Positions 1-6,481 of a stretch of 17,199 nucleotides of DNA are shown here, piece by piece. A program made the position numbers and the translations under genes. The stretch's first letter is position 1, and every line of letters starts with the position of its first letter. Where the stretch lies: contig JALNYD010000029.1 of assembly GCA_023230025.1 (NCBI GenBank), positions 1-17,199 of the forward strand. The letters are read 5' to 3'. The DNA comes from Candidatus Cloacimonadota bacterium (GTDB lineage Bacteria; Cloacimonadota; Cloacimonadia; Cloacimonadales; Cloacimonadaceae). Below the pieces are notes generated by a model that searched no databases, was not told the origin of the DNA, and saw only the letters and a program-made list of their open reading frames with translations.

Positions 1-1872
1 ACACAAGGCTGCGCTATTCATCCCCAAAGCCGTAAACAACACTTCACTATCACCCGAGCGGGGATAGGCTTCCACTCCGATTTTGACCAGCTTGGCCTTC
101 AGACCACCAGCCACAATAGCTTCCGCGATGGTGCTGCCTAAACCGCCATTAACTGAGTGATCCTCCACACTGAATATGGTGCCGAGTCTGGCTGCATCAG
201 CAATCAGCGCCTGATCTATCTGCAGCGGACTTGATACATAGATCAATTGTAGATATGTCCCCTCTTCCCGGAGGGTATCAATGGCTTTTAAAGTACGTCC
301 GGCTGGAGTCCCACACACAAACACAGTTCCGTGGTTGCCTTCGCGGATCAGATCTGCCTTGCCATACTCAAAGGAATATTCCAGATCATAGTAGGGTTTG
401 GATTCGGTATTCCGAATCAAGGGCAATTTCGAACGCCCCATACTGACGACATAGTTGCCGGGTTTATCGATTAACCAGCGGATCACCCTATCTGTTTGAT
501 TTGCATCTGCGGGACAGATGATCCTGGTATTGAAGAGGTTGCGCACCATGGAAATGTAATCCACACACTGGTGGGTTTTACCGTCGGCTCCAACATCAAT
601 ACCCACATGAGTAAGCACGGTTTTCAGATTGGCATGATTGATATCGTTCAAGCGTTGCATGTTATAAGTTTCATCAATGCCAAACACACCAAAATCTGCC
701 CAGAAACATTGAATACCGGCAATCGAAATAGCTCCGCTCATCACAGCAGCGTGATGCTCCATAATTCCCACCTGCAAGAAGCGCTCTGGACTTACCGCTT
801 TGAAATCTGTGGTCTTCACACTGGTTGCCAGATCGCAATCCACCACCACAATGGGATTGGGGCTGCTTAAGTTTGCTTTGGCCAAATCCGCAATTGCATT
901 TCCCCAGGCGCTGCGGCAATCGCTATCCGAATCATACAGAATTGGCTTGGAGGGTGAAAGATCATATCTGGCAGCCATATTGGTTGATGCGTGCACTTGC
1001 TTTTTATTGACAAAATCCTCGCGTAGCTTCCGGTATTCAGTCAAACGAGAGGGCAGGCCCAATTCATTCAGCGCAGCAATGCATTGTTCATCATTCAGGG
1101 TGGAGCCATGATACTTGGCTTTGTTTTCCATAAAGCTTACACCCTTACCCATGACCGTGTGAGCCAGGATCATCACTGGAGCATCCGCTTCCCGGGCAGC
1201 ATCCAGGGTACTCAGAATCTGAGCGATATCATGCCCGTTTACTTCCATCACCTGCCAACCATCTGCTTCCCAGTTCTTTCTGATGTTCTGGGGCATTACT
1301 TCATGGATAGAGCCTGAAATCTGTATCTGATTGTAATCAACAATGGCGATTAAATTGTGCAATTTGTATTTCGCTGCAAATCTGCGGGCTTCGCTGATCT
1401 GCCCCTTTTGTTGTTCCCCATCCCCCATCAGGGTATAGGTGAAGTTATCAATTCCTTTGATCCTGGAGGCCATTGCCATCCCAACTGCTGCTGAAAGACC
1501 CTGACCCAGATTTCCCGTACTCCATTCAACTCCAGGAACATCCCGCTCAATATGTCCATCAAACTTACTTCCATACACCCTGAACTGGGCAATTGCATCA
1601 TCAAGTGTGAAATATCCCATTGTACCCAACGCACTGTACACCCCAGGTGAAATATGACCAATCGATACAATCACGCGATCCCGATCTGGCAGGGCTGGGT
1701 TTTGGGGATCGTGTCTGATCGTGTTATATAATGAAAGCAGCAGGTCAATGCTGGACATCGAGCCACCGGGGTGGCCGCTCCCGGACAAGGTAGTCATCTG
1801 CAAAATGGCAGCTCTGGCTCTGTGCGCCTGACTGCTGATCTTTTCCGCTAGTTCAGAATTATGTTTTGTCAC
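1..1872 (-). CDS. tkt: Transketolase, single-chain, 3' end beyond the window
   Basis: Thiamine-diphosphate enzyme that moves two-carbon ketol units between sugar phosphates in the non-oxidative pentose phosphate pathway; cytoplasmic. I translated 624 codons with no stop before the window edge. The N-terminal ThDP domain shows SGSGHPGGSMSS (residues 30-41), GHISP (72-76), STGNLGQGLS (118-127) and the ThDP/metal motif GDGEQQKG (150-157) with Asn181. The pyrimidine-binding domain shows GIMEHHA with the probable catalytic Glu372, then GADGKTHQCVDY. Both halves are on one chain, unlike the split transketolases of many anaerobes. Start: GTG at 1872-1870, preceded by AGAGG at seven bases; an ATG further in (residue 26) would cut into the domain. 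Only a short C-terminal piece should be missing, judging from usual lengths near 630-680. Nearest upstream gene on the same strand is tRNA-Ala. DXS is excluded by the transketolase-type motifs, but substrate choice within the family cannot be read. Confidence 0.93.
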   Translation of the reverse strand, partial: MTKHNSELAEKISSQAHRARAAILQMTTLSGSGHPGGSMSSIDLLLSLYNTIRHDPQNPALPDRDRVIVSIGHISPGVYSALGTMGYFTLDDAIAQFRVYGSKFDGHIERDVPGVEWSTGNLGQGLSAAVGMAMASRIKGIDNFTYTLMGDGEQQKGQISEARRFAAKYKLHNLIAIVDYNQIQISGSIHEVMPQNIRKNWEADGWQVMEVNGHDIAQILSTLDAAREADAPVMILAHTVMGKGVSFMENKAKYHGSTLNDEQCIAALNELGLPSRLTEYRKLREDFVNKKQVHASTNMAARYDLSPSKPILYDSDSDCRSAWGNAIADLAKANLSSPNPIVVVDCDLATSVKTTDFKAVSPERFLQVGIMEHHAAVMSGAISIAGIQCFWADFGVFGIDETYNMQRLNDINHANLKTVLTHVGIDVGADGKTHQCVDYISMVRNLFNTRIICPADANQTDRVIRWLIDKPGNYVVSMGRSKLPLIRNTESKPYYDLEYSFEYGKADLIREGNHGTVFVCGTPAGRTLKAIDTLREEGTYLQLIYVSSPLQIDQALIADAARLGTIFSVEDHSVNGGLGSTIAEAIVAGGLKAKLVKIGVEAYPRSGDSEVLFTALGMNSAALC

Positions 1873-2154
1873 TTTGTACCTCTAATGTATGATTTCTAAT
1901 GGATGTCGAGTGAGCTTCTTTTTGCAGTACAGCGCTTAAGCTCCATTTCAACAACCTTAGATCAAGCTCATCAAGCTTGGCAAAGTGGTCAAGCAAAATA
2001 TCGCTTAGCCTCAATCTATACGTGAACAGCATCTACCAGAAAGGCGTTACATTCGCGGATTCTGGCACTTGTAGGAGCTTGCATATTTGTGACAATATGA
2101 GATCGTGGTGGATTTGTACACATCAGCTACCCAAGAGAGCGCTGGATTTCCGGG
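1873..2154. other. Gene-free leader between transketolase and the tRNA terminator
   Basis: No credible reading frame is present; a 60-codon plus-strand frame at 1977-2159 has no ribosome binding site and no recognisable content. The stretch should hold the transketolase promoter, but I could not find a convincing -35/-10 pair on the minus strand. It contains a small dyad, CATATT-N6-AATATG, at 2082-2099, and a direct repeat ATCAAGCT at about 1961-1977. Neither is strong enough to name as a regulatory site. Confidence 0.5.
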
Positions 2155-2194
2155 TGTAAAACGAAAGCGGTTAATCCAGAAGGACTAACCGCTT
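2155..2194 (-). terminator. Intrinsic terminator of tRNA-Ala
   Basis: Read on the minus strand, AAGCGGTTA (2194-2186) pairs perfectly with TAACCGCTT (2173-2165). A further TCC/GGA pair closes inside after one mismatch. The stem is followed by TTTCGTTTTAC. It begins eight bases past the encoded CCA end of the tRNA, which is the expected place. The plus-strand reading has no comparable T run, so it looks one-directional. Confidence 0.75.
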
Positions 2195-2201
2195 GATTTA
2201 T

Positions 2202-2277
2202 TGGTGGAGCATAGCGGGATCGAACCGCTGACCTCATGACTGCCAGTCATGCGCTCTCCCAGCTGAGCTAATGCCCC
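2202..2277 (-). tRNA. tRNA-Ala (anticodon GGC), CCA encoded
   Basis: The minus strand folds into a complete 76-base cloverleaf. The acceptor arms are GGGGCAT and ATGCTCC, which contain the G3-U70 wobble pair that marks alanine tRNAs. The D-arm region is TAGCTCAGCTGGGAGAGC. The anticodon stem CATGA/TCATG encloses the loop CTGGCAG, giving anticodon GGC, which reads GCC and GCU. The T arm contains GGTTCGATCCC, and the discriminator A is followed by an encoded CCA. It stands alone, with a terminator right behind it. Confidence 0.97.
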
Positions 2278-2287
2278 AAAGCTGAGA

Positions 2288-2330
2288 TCAATATGTTTCG
2301 CCAAGATTGGATGAGGCCTTTTTTTGTCAA
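2288..2330 (-). promoter_or_regulatory. Possible tRNA-Ala promoter elements
   Basis: On the minus strand a perfect TTGACA lies at 2330-2325, and a TATTGA hexamer lies at 2293-2288, eleven bases before the mature tRNA 5' end. The gap between the two hexamers is about 31 bases, so they cannot both serve one standard promoter. Either the -10 is degenerate (AATCTT, 16 bases after TTGACA) or the TATTGA uses an unrecognised -35. The TTGACA overlaps the TTG start of the divergent methyltransferase. Confidence 0.25.
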
Positions 2331-3235
2331 GCAAAAAGTGCTCTCAGTTCTCACCTCTATACAAAATCAGCTTCATTCAGCACTTGGGAGTTGAAAACCA
2401 TCACTATGATGTGACCCACTTACTCGGATTGAAACCTTATAAGAACGGCACTGTGGATCAGGTGATCGAAATCATGGACAAGATTCTTGACAGATTTGTG
2501 TATCCCGAAAACTTTTGCATCCAGGATATTATGAATTACAAAGAGCACTATCGGCAGGATGCCATCGTCTTTGATTACTTCGGTGCTGGACAACTCAGAC
2601 CGGGAGAATTGCGTCGTGACAGGTTGATCATAGATTACTGCAATATCAGGCCTGGAATGGAGATTTTGGATGTGGGCAGCGGCAGAGGTTGGTTTAGTCT
2701 GGCAGCTTCAGCCCTGGGTGCAAAAGTAACAGCTCTGGACTTGAGCGAGCACAATTTGAAGCGCATCCGGGAGCTTGATCCCAGTATAGATACTGTCTTG
2801 GGTGATGCCTGCCAGATTCCTTCAGGTGATCAGCTTTACGATCTGATCGTTACCCTGGAGGTGCTGGAACACATCCCGGAACCTGCTCTGGCGCTGAACA
2901 GCATCAAAACCAGGCTCAAGCCCGGAGGAAAGCTGCTTATCACTGTGCCATATAAAGAAGTAATCATCTCTTCCCTCTGTATCCATTGCAACCAGCCAAC
3001 GCCTCACAACGCTCATCTACACAGCTTCGATACCCCCAGCTTGAAGAGACTCTTAACTAATTGTGGCTACAGCATTTTGGAGACCAGACTTTTTACCCAT
3101 AAACTGATGACAGCTCTCAGGATCAACGAACTCACCGCCAGACTTCCTTACGCTGTCTGGATTGCTCTGGACAGACTCTTCGGACTACATAACGATAAAT
3201 ACCACTATCTGGCGATAAAAGCAAGTCCCAAGTAA
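2324..3235 (+). CDS. Class I SAM-dependent methyltransferase (UbiG/Methyltransf_11-like)
   Basis: Predicted 303-residue soluble methyltransferase, substrate unknown. The Rossmann core spans roughly residues 95-210: motif I ILDVGSGRG (114-122), an acidic end of strand 2 in VTALDLS (Asp139), GDACQIP (160-166), LEVLEHIPEP (178-187) and KPGG (199-202). About 110 residues precede the core and do not match a domain I know. After the core, Cys219-x2-Cys222 and His228/His231/His233 could form a metal site, but this is only a pattern. Start: TTG at 2324, with GAGG at 2313-2316 seven bases upstream. An in-frame TGA at 2312 bars extension, and the first in-frame ATG (residue 51) lacks such a site. It stands alone between the divergent tRNA and the convergent aquaporin, so context does not reveal the substrate (small molecule, quinone, lipid or sugar). 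Confidence 0.8.
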   Translation: MSSKKCSQFSPLYKISFIQHLGVENHHYDVTHLLGLKPYKNGTVDQVIEIMDKILDRFVYPENFCIQDIMNYKEHYRQDAIVFDYFGAGQLRPGELRRDRLIIDYCNIRPGMEILDVGSGRGWFSLAASALGAKVTALDLSEHNLKRIRELDPSIDTVLGDACQIPSGDQLYDLIVTLEVLEHIPEPALALNSIKTRLKPGGKLLITVPYKEVIISSLCIHCNQPTPHNAHLHSFDTPSLKRLLTNCGYSILETRLFTHKLMTALRINELTARLPYAVWIALDRLFGLHNDKYHYLAIKASPK

Positions 3236-3409
3236 AGCCTGGCTATCTCGAATTGTCCGGCAATAGATATGCAGAACTATGTCTCTGGCACAATGCCATA
3301 ATCAGAGCAGAGTCCCTGGTTTACGTGGCCGTGGACACAATAATACTTCCTGGCCAGGATTGATATTCAATCGGCCGGTAGATATTAAATCAAGCGGGAA
3401 CTGATACTT
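3236..3409. other. Convergent gap between methyltransferase and aquaporin
   Basis: The gap holds two weak dyads: TGGCA-CAA-TGCCA at 3286-3298, and GATTGA-TAT-TCAATC at about 3358-3372, flanked by GGCC on both sides. Neither is followed by a T run in either direction, so I do not call a terminator here. Confidence 0.4.
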
Positions 3410-4102
3410 CTATTCTTTGTCCGAACTCCCCAAACAACGGTAAATGAGACCGCCTCCAATGGCTCCAATAATCGGGAATACCCAGAACAACCAGAGCTGC
3501 CTGATAAATGCTCCCCCGGCAAAGAAGGCTACTGCAGTACTGCGAGCAGGATTCACTGAGGTGTTGGTCACTGGAATGCTGATCAGATGGATCAAGGTAA
3601 GAGCAAGACCAATGGCAATCGGAGCAAATCCAGCCGGAGCTTTCTTGTCTGTTGCTCCCATGATTACCAACAGGAACATCCCCGTCATCACCACTTCGCA
3701 GATCAGACCTGGTAAAACCCGGTAATGTTCTGGTGAGGAACTGCCTACTCCATTTGCCGCGAAATTACCGATGGGATCATATCCTGCCTTACCTGTAGCA
3801 ATCAGATAGATCACCCCTCCTGCCAATAATCCACCCAGTACCTGTGCCAGTATGTAAGGAACCAGGTCTTTGGCAGAAAATCTGCCTCCAGCCCATAATC
3901 CCAGCGATACTGCTGGATTGAAATGAGCTCCCGAGATATGTCCCACTGCATAAGCCATGGTTAGAACAGTGAGTCCAAATGCTAATGAGACTCCAGCACG
4001 GCCAATCCACTGGCCTGCCAGAATAGCCGAGCCACAACCTCCCAAGACCAACCAAAACGTGCCAAAGAACTCAGCACCAATGCGTTTCATAATACTTGGC
4101 AT
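3410..4102 (-). CDS. aqpZ: Aquaporin Z-type water channel
   Basis: Inner-membrane channel of the major intrinsic protein family, 230 residues with the chosen start, against about 231 for E. coli AqpZ. Six membrane spans and both half-helix loops are present: HFNPAVS with NPA at 62-64 and SVNPARS with NPA at 184-186. The selectivity filter is that of a water-specific channel: Phe42, His172, Thr181, Arg187, rather than the Trp/Gly/Arg pattern of glycerol facilitators. Long stretches such as [19 protein letters not shown] and [19 protein letters not shown] are classic AqpZ. Start: ATG at 4102, five bases after AAGGAG (plus positions 4108-4113). The frame stays open upstream to 4213, but the extra 37 residues are charged, unlike the family, and lack a ribosome site; the adjacent ATG at 4105 is too close to it. 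Convergent with the methyltransferase; no clear terminator lies in the 174 bases between. Confidence 0.95.
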   Translation of the reverse strand: MPSIMKRIGAEFFGTFWLVLGGCGSAILAGQWIGRAGVSLAFGLTVLTMAYAVGHISGAHFNPAVSLGLWAGGRFSAKDLVPYILAQVLGGLLAGGVIYLIATGKAGYDPIGNFAANGVGSSSPEHYRVLPGLICEVVMTGMFLLVIMGATDKKAPAGFAPIAIGLALTLIHLISIPVTNTSVNPARSTAVAFFAGGAFIRQLWLFWVFPIIGAIGGGLIYRCLGSSDKE

Positions 4103-4273
4103 CATAACTCCTTTTCGCAAGATTATGTCGCCGGACTTCTTAAAAACTCTCCGGTGGCGCTCAACTTGCAATAATTTACACACTAGAACTCTGCATACTT
4201 CTGTCAAGTTCAATTATTGCAGACATGGATATATACCTCATCCCATTCTGATCAGGATCAGGAAAATATGTGA

Positions 4274-4301
4274 TTGACAAGATATCAATACTTTCAATTA
4301 T
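4274..4301 (+). promoter_or_regulatory. Candidate promoter of the GLUG-repeat gene
   Basis: A perfect TTGACA at 4274-4279 is followed after 16 bases by AATTAT at 4296-4301, which matches four of six positions of the -10 consensus. The start codon is 55 bases downstream of the -10. The spacing is one base short of the optimum and the -10 is weak, so the call rests mainly on the perfect -35. Confidence 0.4.
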
Positions 4302-4308
4302 GAATACT

Positions 4309-4332
4309 GACGTTAAAAATCAAATTAACGTC
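4309..4332 (+). promoter_or_regulatory. 8-bp perfect dyad in the GLUG-gene leader
   Basis: GACGTTAA (4309-4316) and TTAACGTC (4325-4332) are perfect inverted copies separated by eight A-rich bases. The site begins eight bases after the candidate -10, so it would sit at or just past the transcription start. It could be an operator for a dimeric regulator or a small leader hairpin. It has no T run and ends before the ribosome site CAGGAG at 4342-4347. Confidence 0.45.
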
Positions 4333-4355
4333 TTTCAGAAACAGGAGTTTGTAAT

Positions 4356-6047
4356 ATGTACAGCCAATTGAAGTTTGTTTTATGTTTGATCGTGTTGCTT
4401 AGTGCCATAAGCCTCTTTGGGCAGTTTTCTGGAGGGATGGGAACACAATCGGATCCTTTCATAGTTGCTACTGCTACGGAGCTTGATAGTGTACGTTTCC
4501 ACTTAGATTCATGTTTTCTTCAAGTTGCCGATATTGACCTCGGGACAGAGCAATACAGCTCTGGTACGGGCTGGCAACCTCTGGCAAGTTACAGTACTTT
4601 TGGACCGTTTACAGGTTTCTATAATGGCAATGGATACACAATTGGAAACCTCACCATAAACAATGGAGATAACGAAAATATAGGTTATTTAAGCCTATTT
4701 GGTTCAATTAGCAATGCTCAAATAGTGAATGTAACTTTAGATAATGTCCACATAGTTGGGAGAAGCGCTTCAGCTTGCCTGGCAGGCTACGCTGAGTATT
4801 CTGAGATATTCAATTGCTCAGTAGAGGGAAGCGTAAGGGGCCTGGATAATTGCGGTGGCATTGTGGGTTATGCATGTTATTCAACCATCCAGGGTTGCGG
4901 TACCACAATCTCGCTGTTCGGGCGGGAAAATGTGGGGGGTATAGCCGGAGATGCTGACGGTTGCAGCATAATTGAGACGACTGCTGTAACAGCCATTGGC
5001 CAAGCGAGGCTTTACTTAGGCGGAATTAGCGGAAATTCCCGTAACGGTACTGAGATAATTGATTGTACAGCAAGCGGCTCGCTTTACAGCACAGATAATA
5101 GCGGTGGAATTGTGGGGTTTGGTAATGACACCTTGATTGAGCGTTGCCGTAGCGATTTTGATGTCATTTGGGGATCAATGCGTTCCGGGGGAATTCTTGC
5201 TGAGAGCAGGTATGGAGCAACTATCATAGATTGCTCCGCCTCTGCGTCGGTAGAAGGGTGGCATTCTGTTGGGGGAATCGTAGGAATGATTAATGGACAA
5301 TCTTGTATAATCCGGACTTACTTCTGTGGTAGCGTAATGGGTATTAACAATATTGGCGGATTAGCCGGAGGCATTGTTTTTAGTAGTGTTCTTGATTGCT
5401 ATGCTAATGCTACTGTGACCGGGGAGAGCGTTGTTGGTGGTTTTGCCAGTTCAGCTGGTTCTGCACTCATAGGCAACTGCTATTCAACCGGTTTGTTAAC
5501 TTGTTCAGATGAACTGATTGGTGGTTTCATTGCTACGGGTCAGAATCTGTCAACATACAACTGCTATTGGGATATTGATACATCTCAAACAACAGTCTCA
5601 TTTGCAGGTAATGGCAGAAATACAGATCAAATGACATTCCCTTATGATACTAACACTTATGTTGATTGGGATTTTGCCCAATGCTGGGCTAATGATACCG
5701 GTTTGATTAATGGTGGCTATCCCATTTTAGAACATAGTGTGGCTGTTCAAGATGAGAATCTGATGCCATCAATGCAGATAAGCTTGTGTGCCTACCCCAA
5801 TCCATTTAAAGAATCCCTGAATTTAGCGGTTTCTGGCATGAAGGGAGGGGAGATGCAACTAAAAATATATAATATCAAAGGTCAATTAGTAAACAAACAG
5901 GTAATTCACTGCTCAAGTGAAGGAAAACATACCTTCACCTGGGATTGCAAAAACGAACATGGTAGAACTGTTGCTTCGGGGATGTACATTATCAAGGTGC
6001 AAAGTAATAGCGAAACAGCAGTTTCCAGAGTTGTTAAGCTACATTAA
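4356..6047 (+). CDS. Secreted GLUG-repeat beta-helix protein with T9SS-like sorting domain
   Basis: Predicted 563-residue exported, probably surface-attached or released protein. Residues 1-22 are a signal peptide with a hydrophobic run (FVLCLIVLLSAISLFG), cut probably near FGQ-FS. A domain with FTGFYNGNGYTIGNLTI (about 88-104) precedes several GLUG-type repeats (about 110-430). These repeat GGIVG, GGIAG, GGISG and GGLAG with an interleaved I-x-x-C pattern, as in right-handed beta-helices. The run closes with the CYWDIDTSQT module typical of GLUG proteins. The C-terminus has YPNPF at 480-484, then KIYNIKGQLV and ASGMYIIKV, a FlgD-like Ig fold used as a type A sorting signal in type IX secretion. 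Start: ATG 4356 with AGGAG eight bases before. The gene is clearly more AT-rich than its neighbours, suggesting transfer or fast evolution. Adhesion or polysaccharide binding is plausible but not shown. It is a single-gene unit. Confidence 0.85.
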   Translation: MYSQLKFVLCLIVLLSAISLFGQFSGGMGTQSDPFIVATATELDSVRFHLDSCFLQVADIDLGTEQYSSGTGWQPLASYSTFGPFTGFYNGNGYTIGNLTINNGDNENIGYLSLFGSISNAQIVNVTLDNVHIVGRSASACLAGYAEYSEIFNCSVEGSVRGLDNCGGIVGYACYSTIQGCGTTISLFGRENVGGIAGDADGCSIIETTAVTAIGQARLYLGGISGNSRNGTEIIDCTASGSLYSTDNSGGIVGFGNDTLIERCRSDFDVIWGSMRSGGILAESRYGATIIDCSASASVEGWHSVGGIVGMINGQSCIIRTYFCGSVMGINNIGGLAGGIVFSSVLDCYANATVTGESVVGGFASSAGSALIGNCYSTGLLTCSDELIGGFIATGQNLSTYNCYWDIDTSQTTVSFAGNGRNTDQMTFPYDTNTYVDWDFAQCWANDTGLINGGYPILEHSVAVQDENLMPSMQISLCAYPNPFKESLNLAVSGMKGGEMQLKIYNIKGQLVNKQVIHCSSEGKHTFTWDCKNEHGRTVASGMYIIKVQSNSETAVSRVVKLH

Positions 6048-6207
6048 CTGGCTACTGACTGGTGAAGGCACCACCCAGATTACTCAAGATTATTATGGCT
6101 GGATGAAAGAGCGATTGGAGCAGAAGATGAAAGTGATCGATAGTAAGACTTGGCTAATCCAATCCCCCGGCTTTCATTGCCGGTGCCGAAAGCTAGCTTT
6201 TTGTTAA
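6048..6207 (+). pseudogene. Possible C-terminal remnant of an unknown gene
   Basis: Directly after the GLUG-gene stop, in the +1 frame, codons read like real protein up to a TAA at 6205-6207: TGEGTTQITQDYYGW followed by MKERLEQKMKVID. The second part would form a charged amphipathic helix. There is no start codon with a ribosome site, and upstream the same frame only overlaps the GLUG gene. I do not recognise the family. It may be the tail of an older gene displaced by the AT-rich GLUG gene, or chance. Confidence 0.25.
6162..6205 (+). terminator. Possible terminator behind the GLUG gene
   Basis: CCGGC and GCCGG pair around a seven-base loop (about 6166-6182). Alternatively GCTTTC pairs with GAAAGC around it. 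A palindrome AAAGCTAGCTTT (6189-6200) then runs into TTGTTA. The stems compete and the T run is short, so termination is plausible rather than clear. Confidence 0.3.
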
Positions 6208-6249
6208 GATCATTGATCAGTGCTGCTTTTAACCCGGCGATTAGGTCCA

Positions 6250-6300
6250 ATCCCCCCCACCTTAATTACTAGCATTGGTAATTGATAGGATGGGGGGGAT
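6250..6300. repeat. 51-base hairpin with C7/G7 outer stem
   Basis: ATCCCCCCCA (6250-6259) and TGGGGGGGAT (6291-6300) are perfect inverted copies. Inside them AATTAC (6264-6269) and GTAATT (6278-6283) form a second stem that a G-T pair and one further pair extend, closing an eight-base loop. The two stems are joined by a small asymmetric internal loop. No T run follows on either strand, so it is not a standard terminator. It lies in the 434-base gap between the GLUG gene and the tricorn gene. The rest of that gap holds another 7-bp dyad (6306-6312 with 6339-6345) and nothing else I can support. Confidence 0.7.
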
Positions 6301-6417
6301 AAAACTCCACTGTCTTAACTGGGTAGAACGTGGCGAAGCAGTGGAATATACAGCCCCCCTCTGGTAGTTTAAATTTGCATTTCAGTACGAGGATTTTCAC
6401 TTATTGCAAAGTAATAC

Positions 6418-6448
6418 TTGACACTGATCCACACCTCCTCACTATGCA
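6418..6448 (+). promoter_or_regulatory. Weak candidate promoter of the tricorn gene
   Basis: A perfect TTGACA at 6418-6423 is followed by TATGCA at 6443-6448. The 19-base spacing is longer than usual and the -10 matches only three positions, so this is a tentative call. The start codon is 33 bases further on. Confidence 0.25.
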
Positions 6449-6481
6449 ATTCAATGTCTTTCCCATTTATAAGGAGTTGTT

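Noticed and set aside
1873..2154. Thiamine pyrophosphate riboswitch before transketolase
   Set aside because: The conserved CTGAGA and related thi-box core are not visible on the minus strand.
4106..4213. N-terminal extension of the aquaporin by 36-37 residues
   Set aside because: Charged and unlike any AqpZ N-terminus, no ribosome site at 4213, while AAGGAG sits five bases before ATG 4102.
6250..6300. G-quadruplex
   Set aside because: Only one G7 run is on each strand; four runs are needed for an intramolecular quadruplex.
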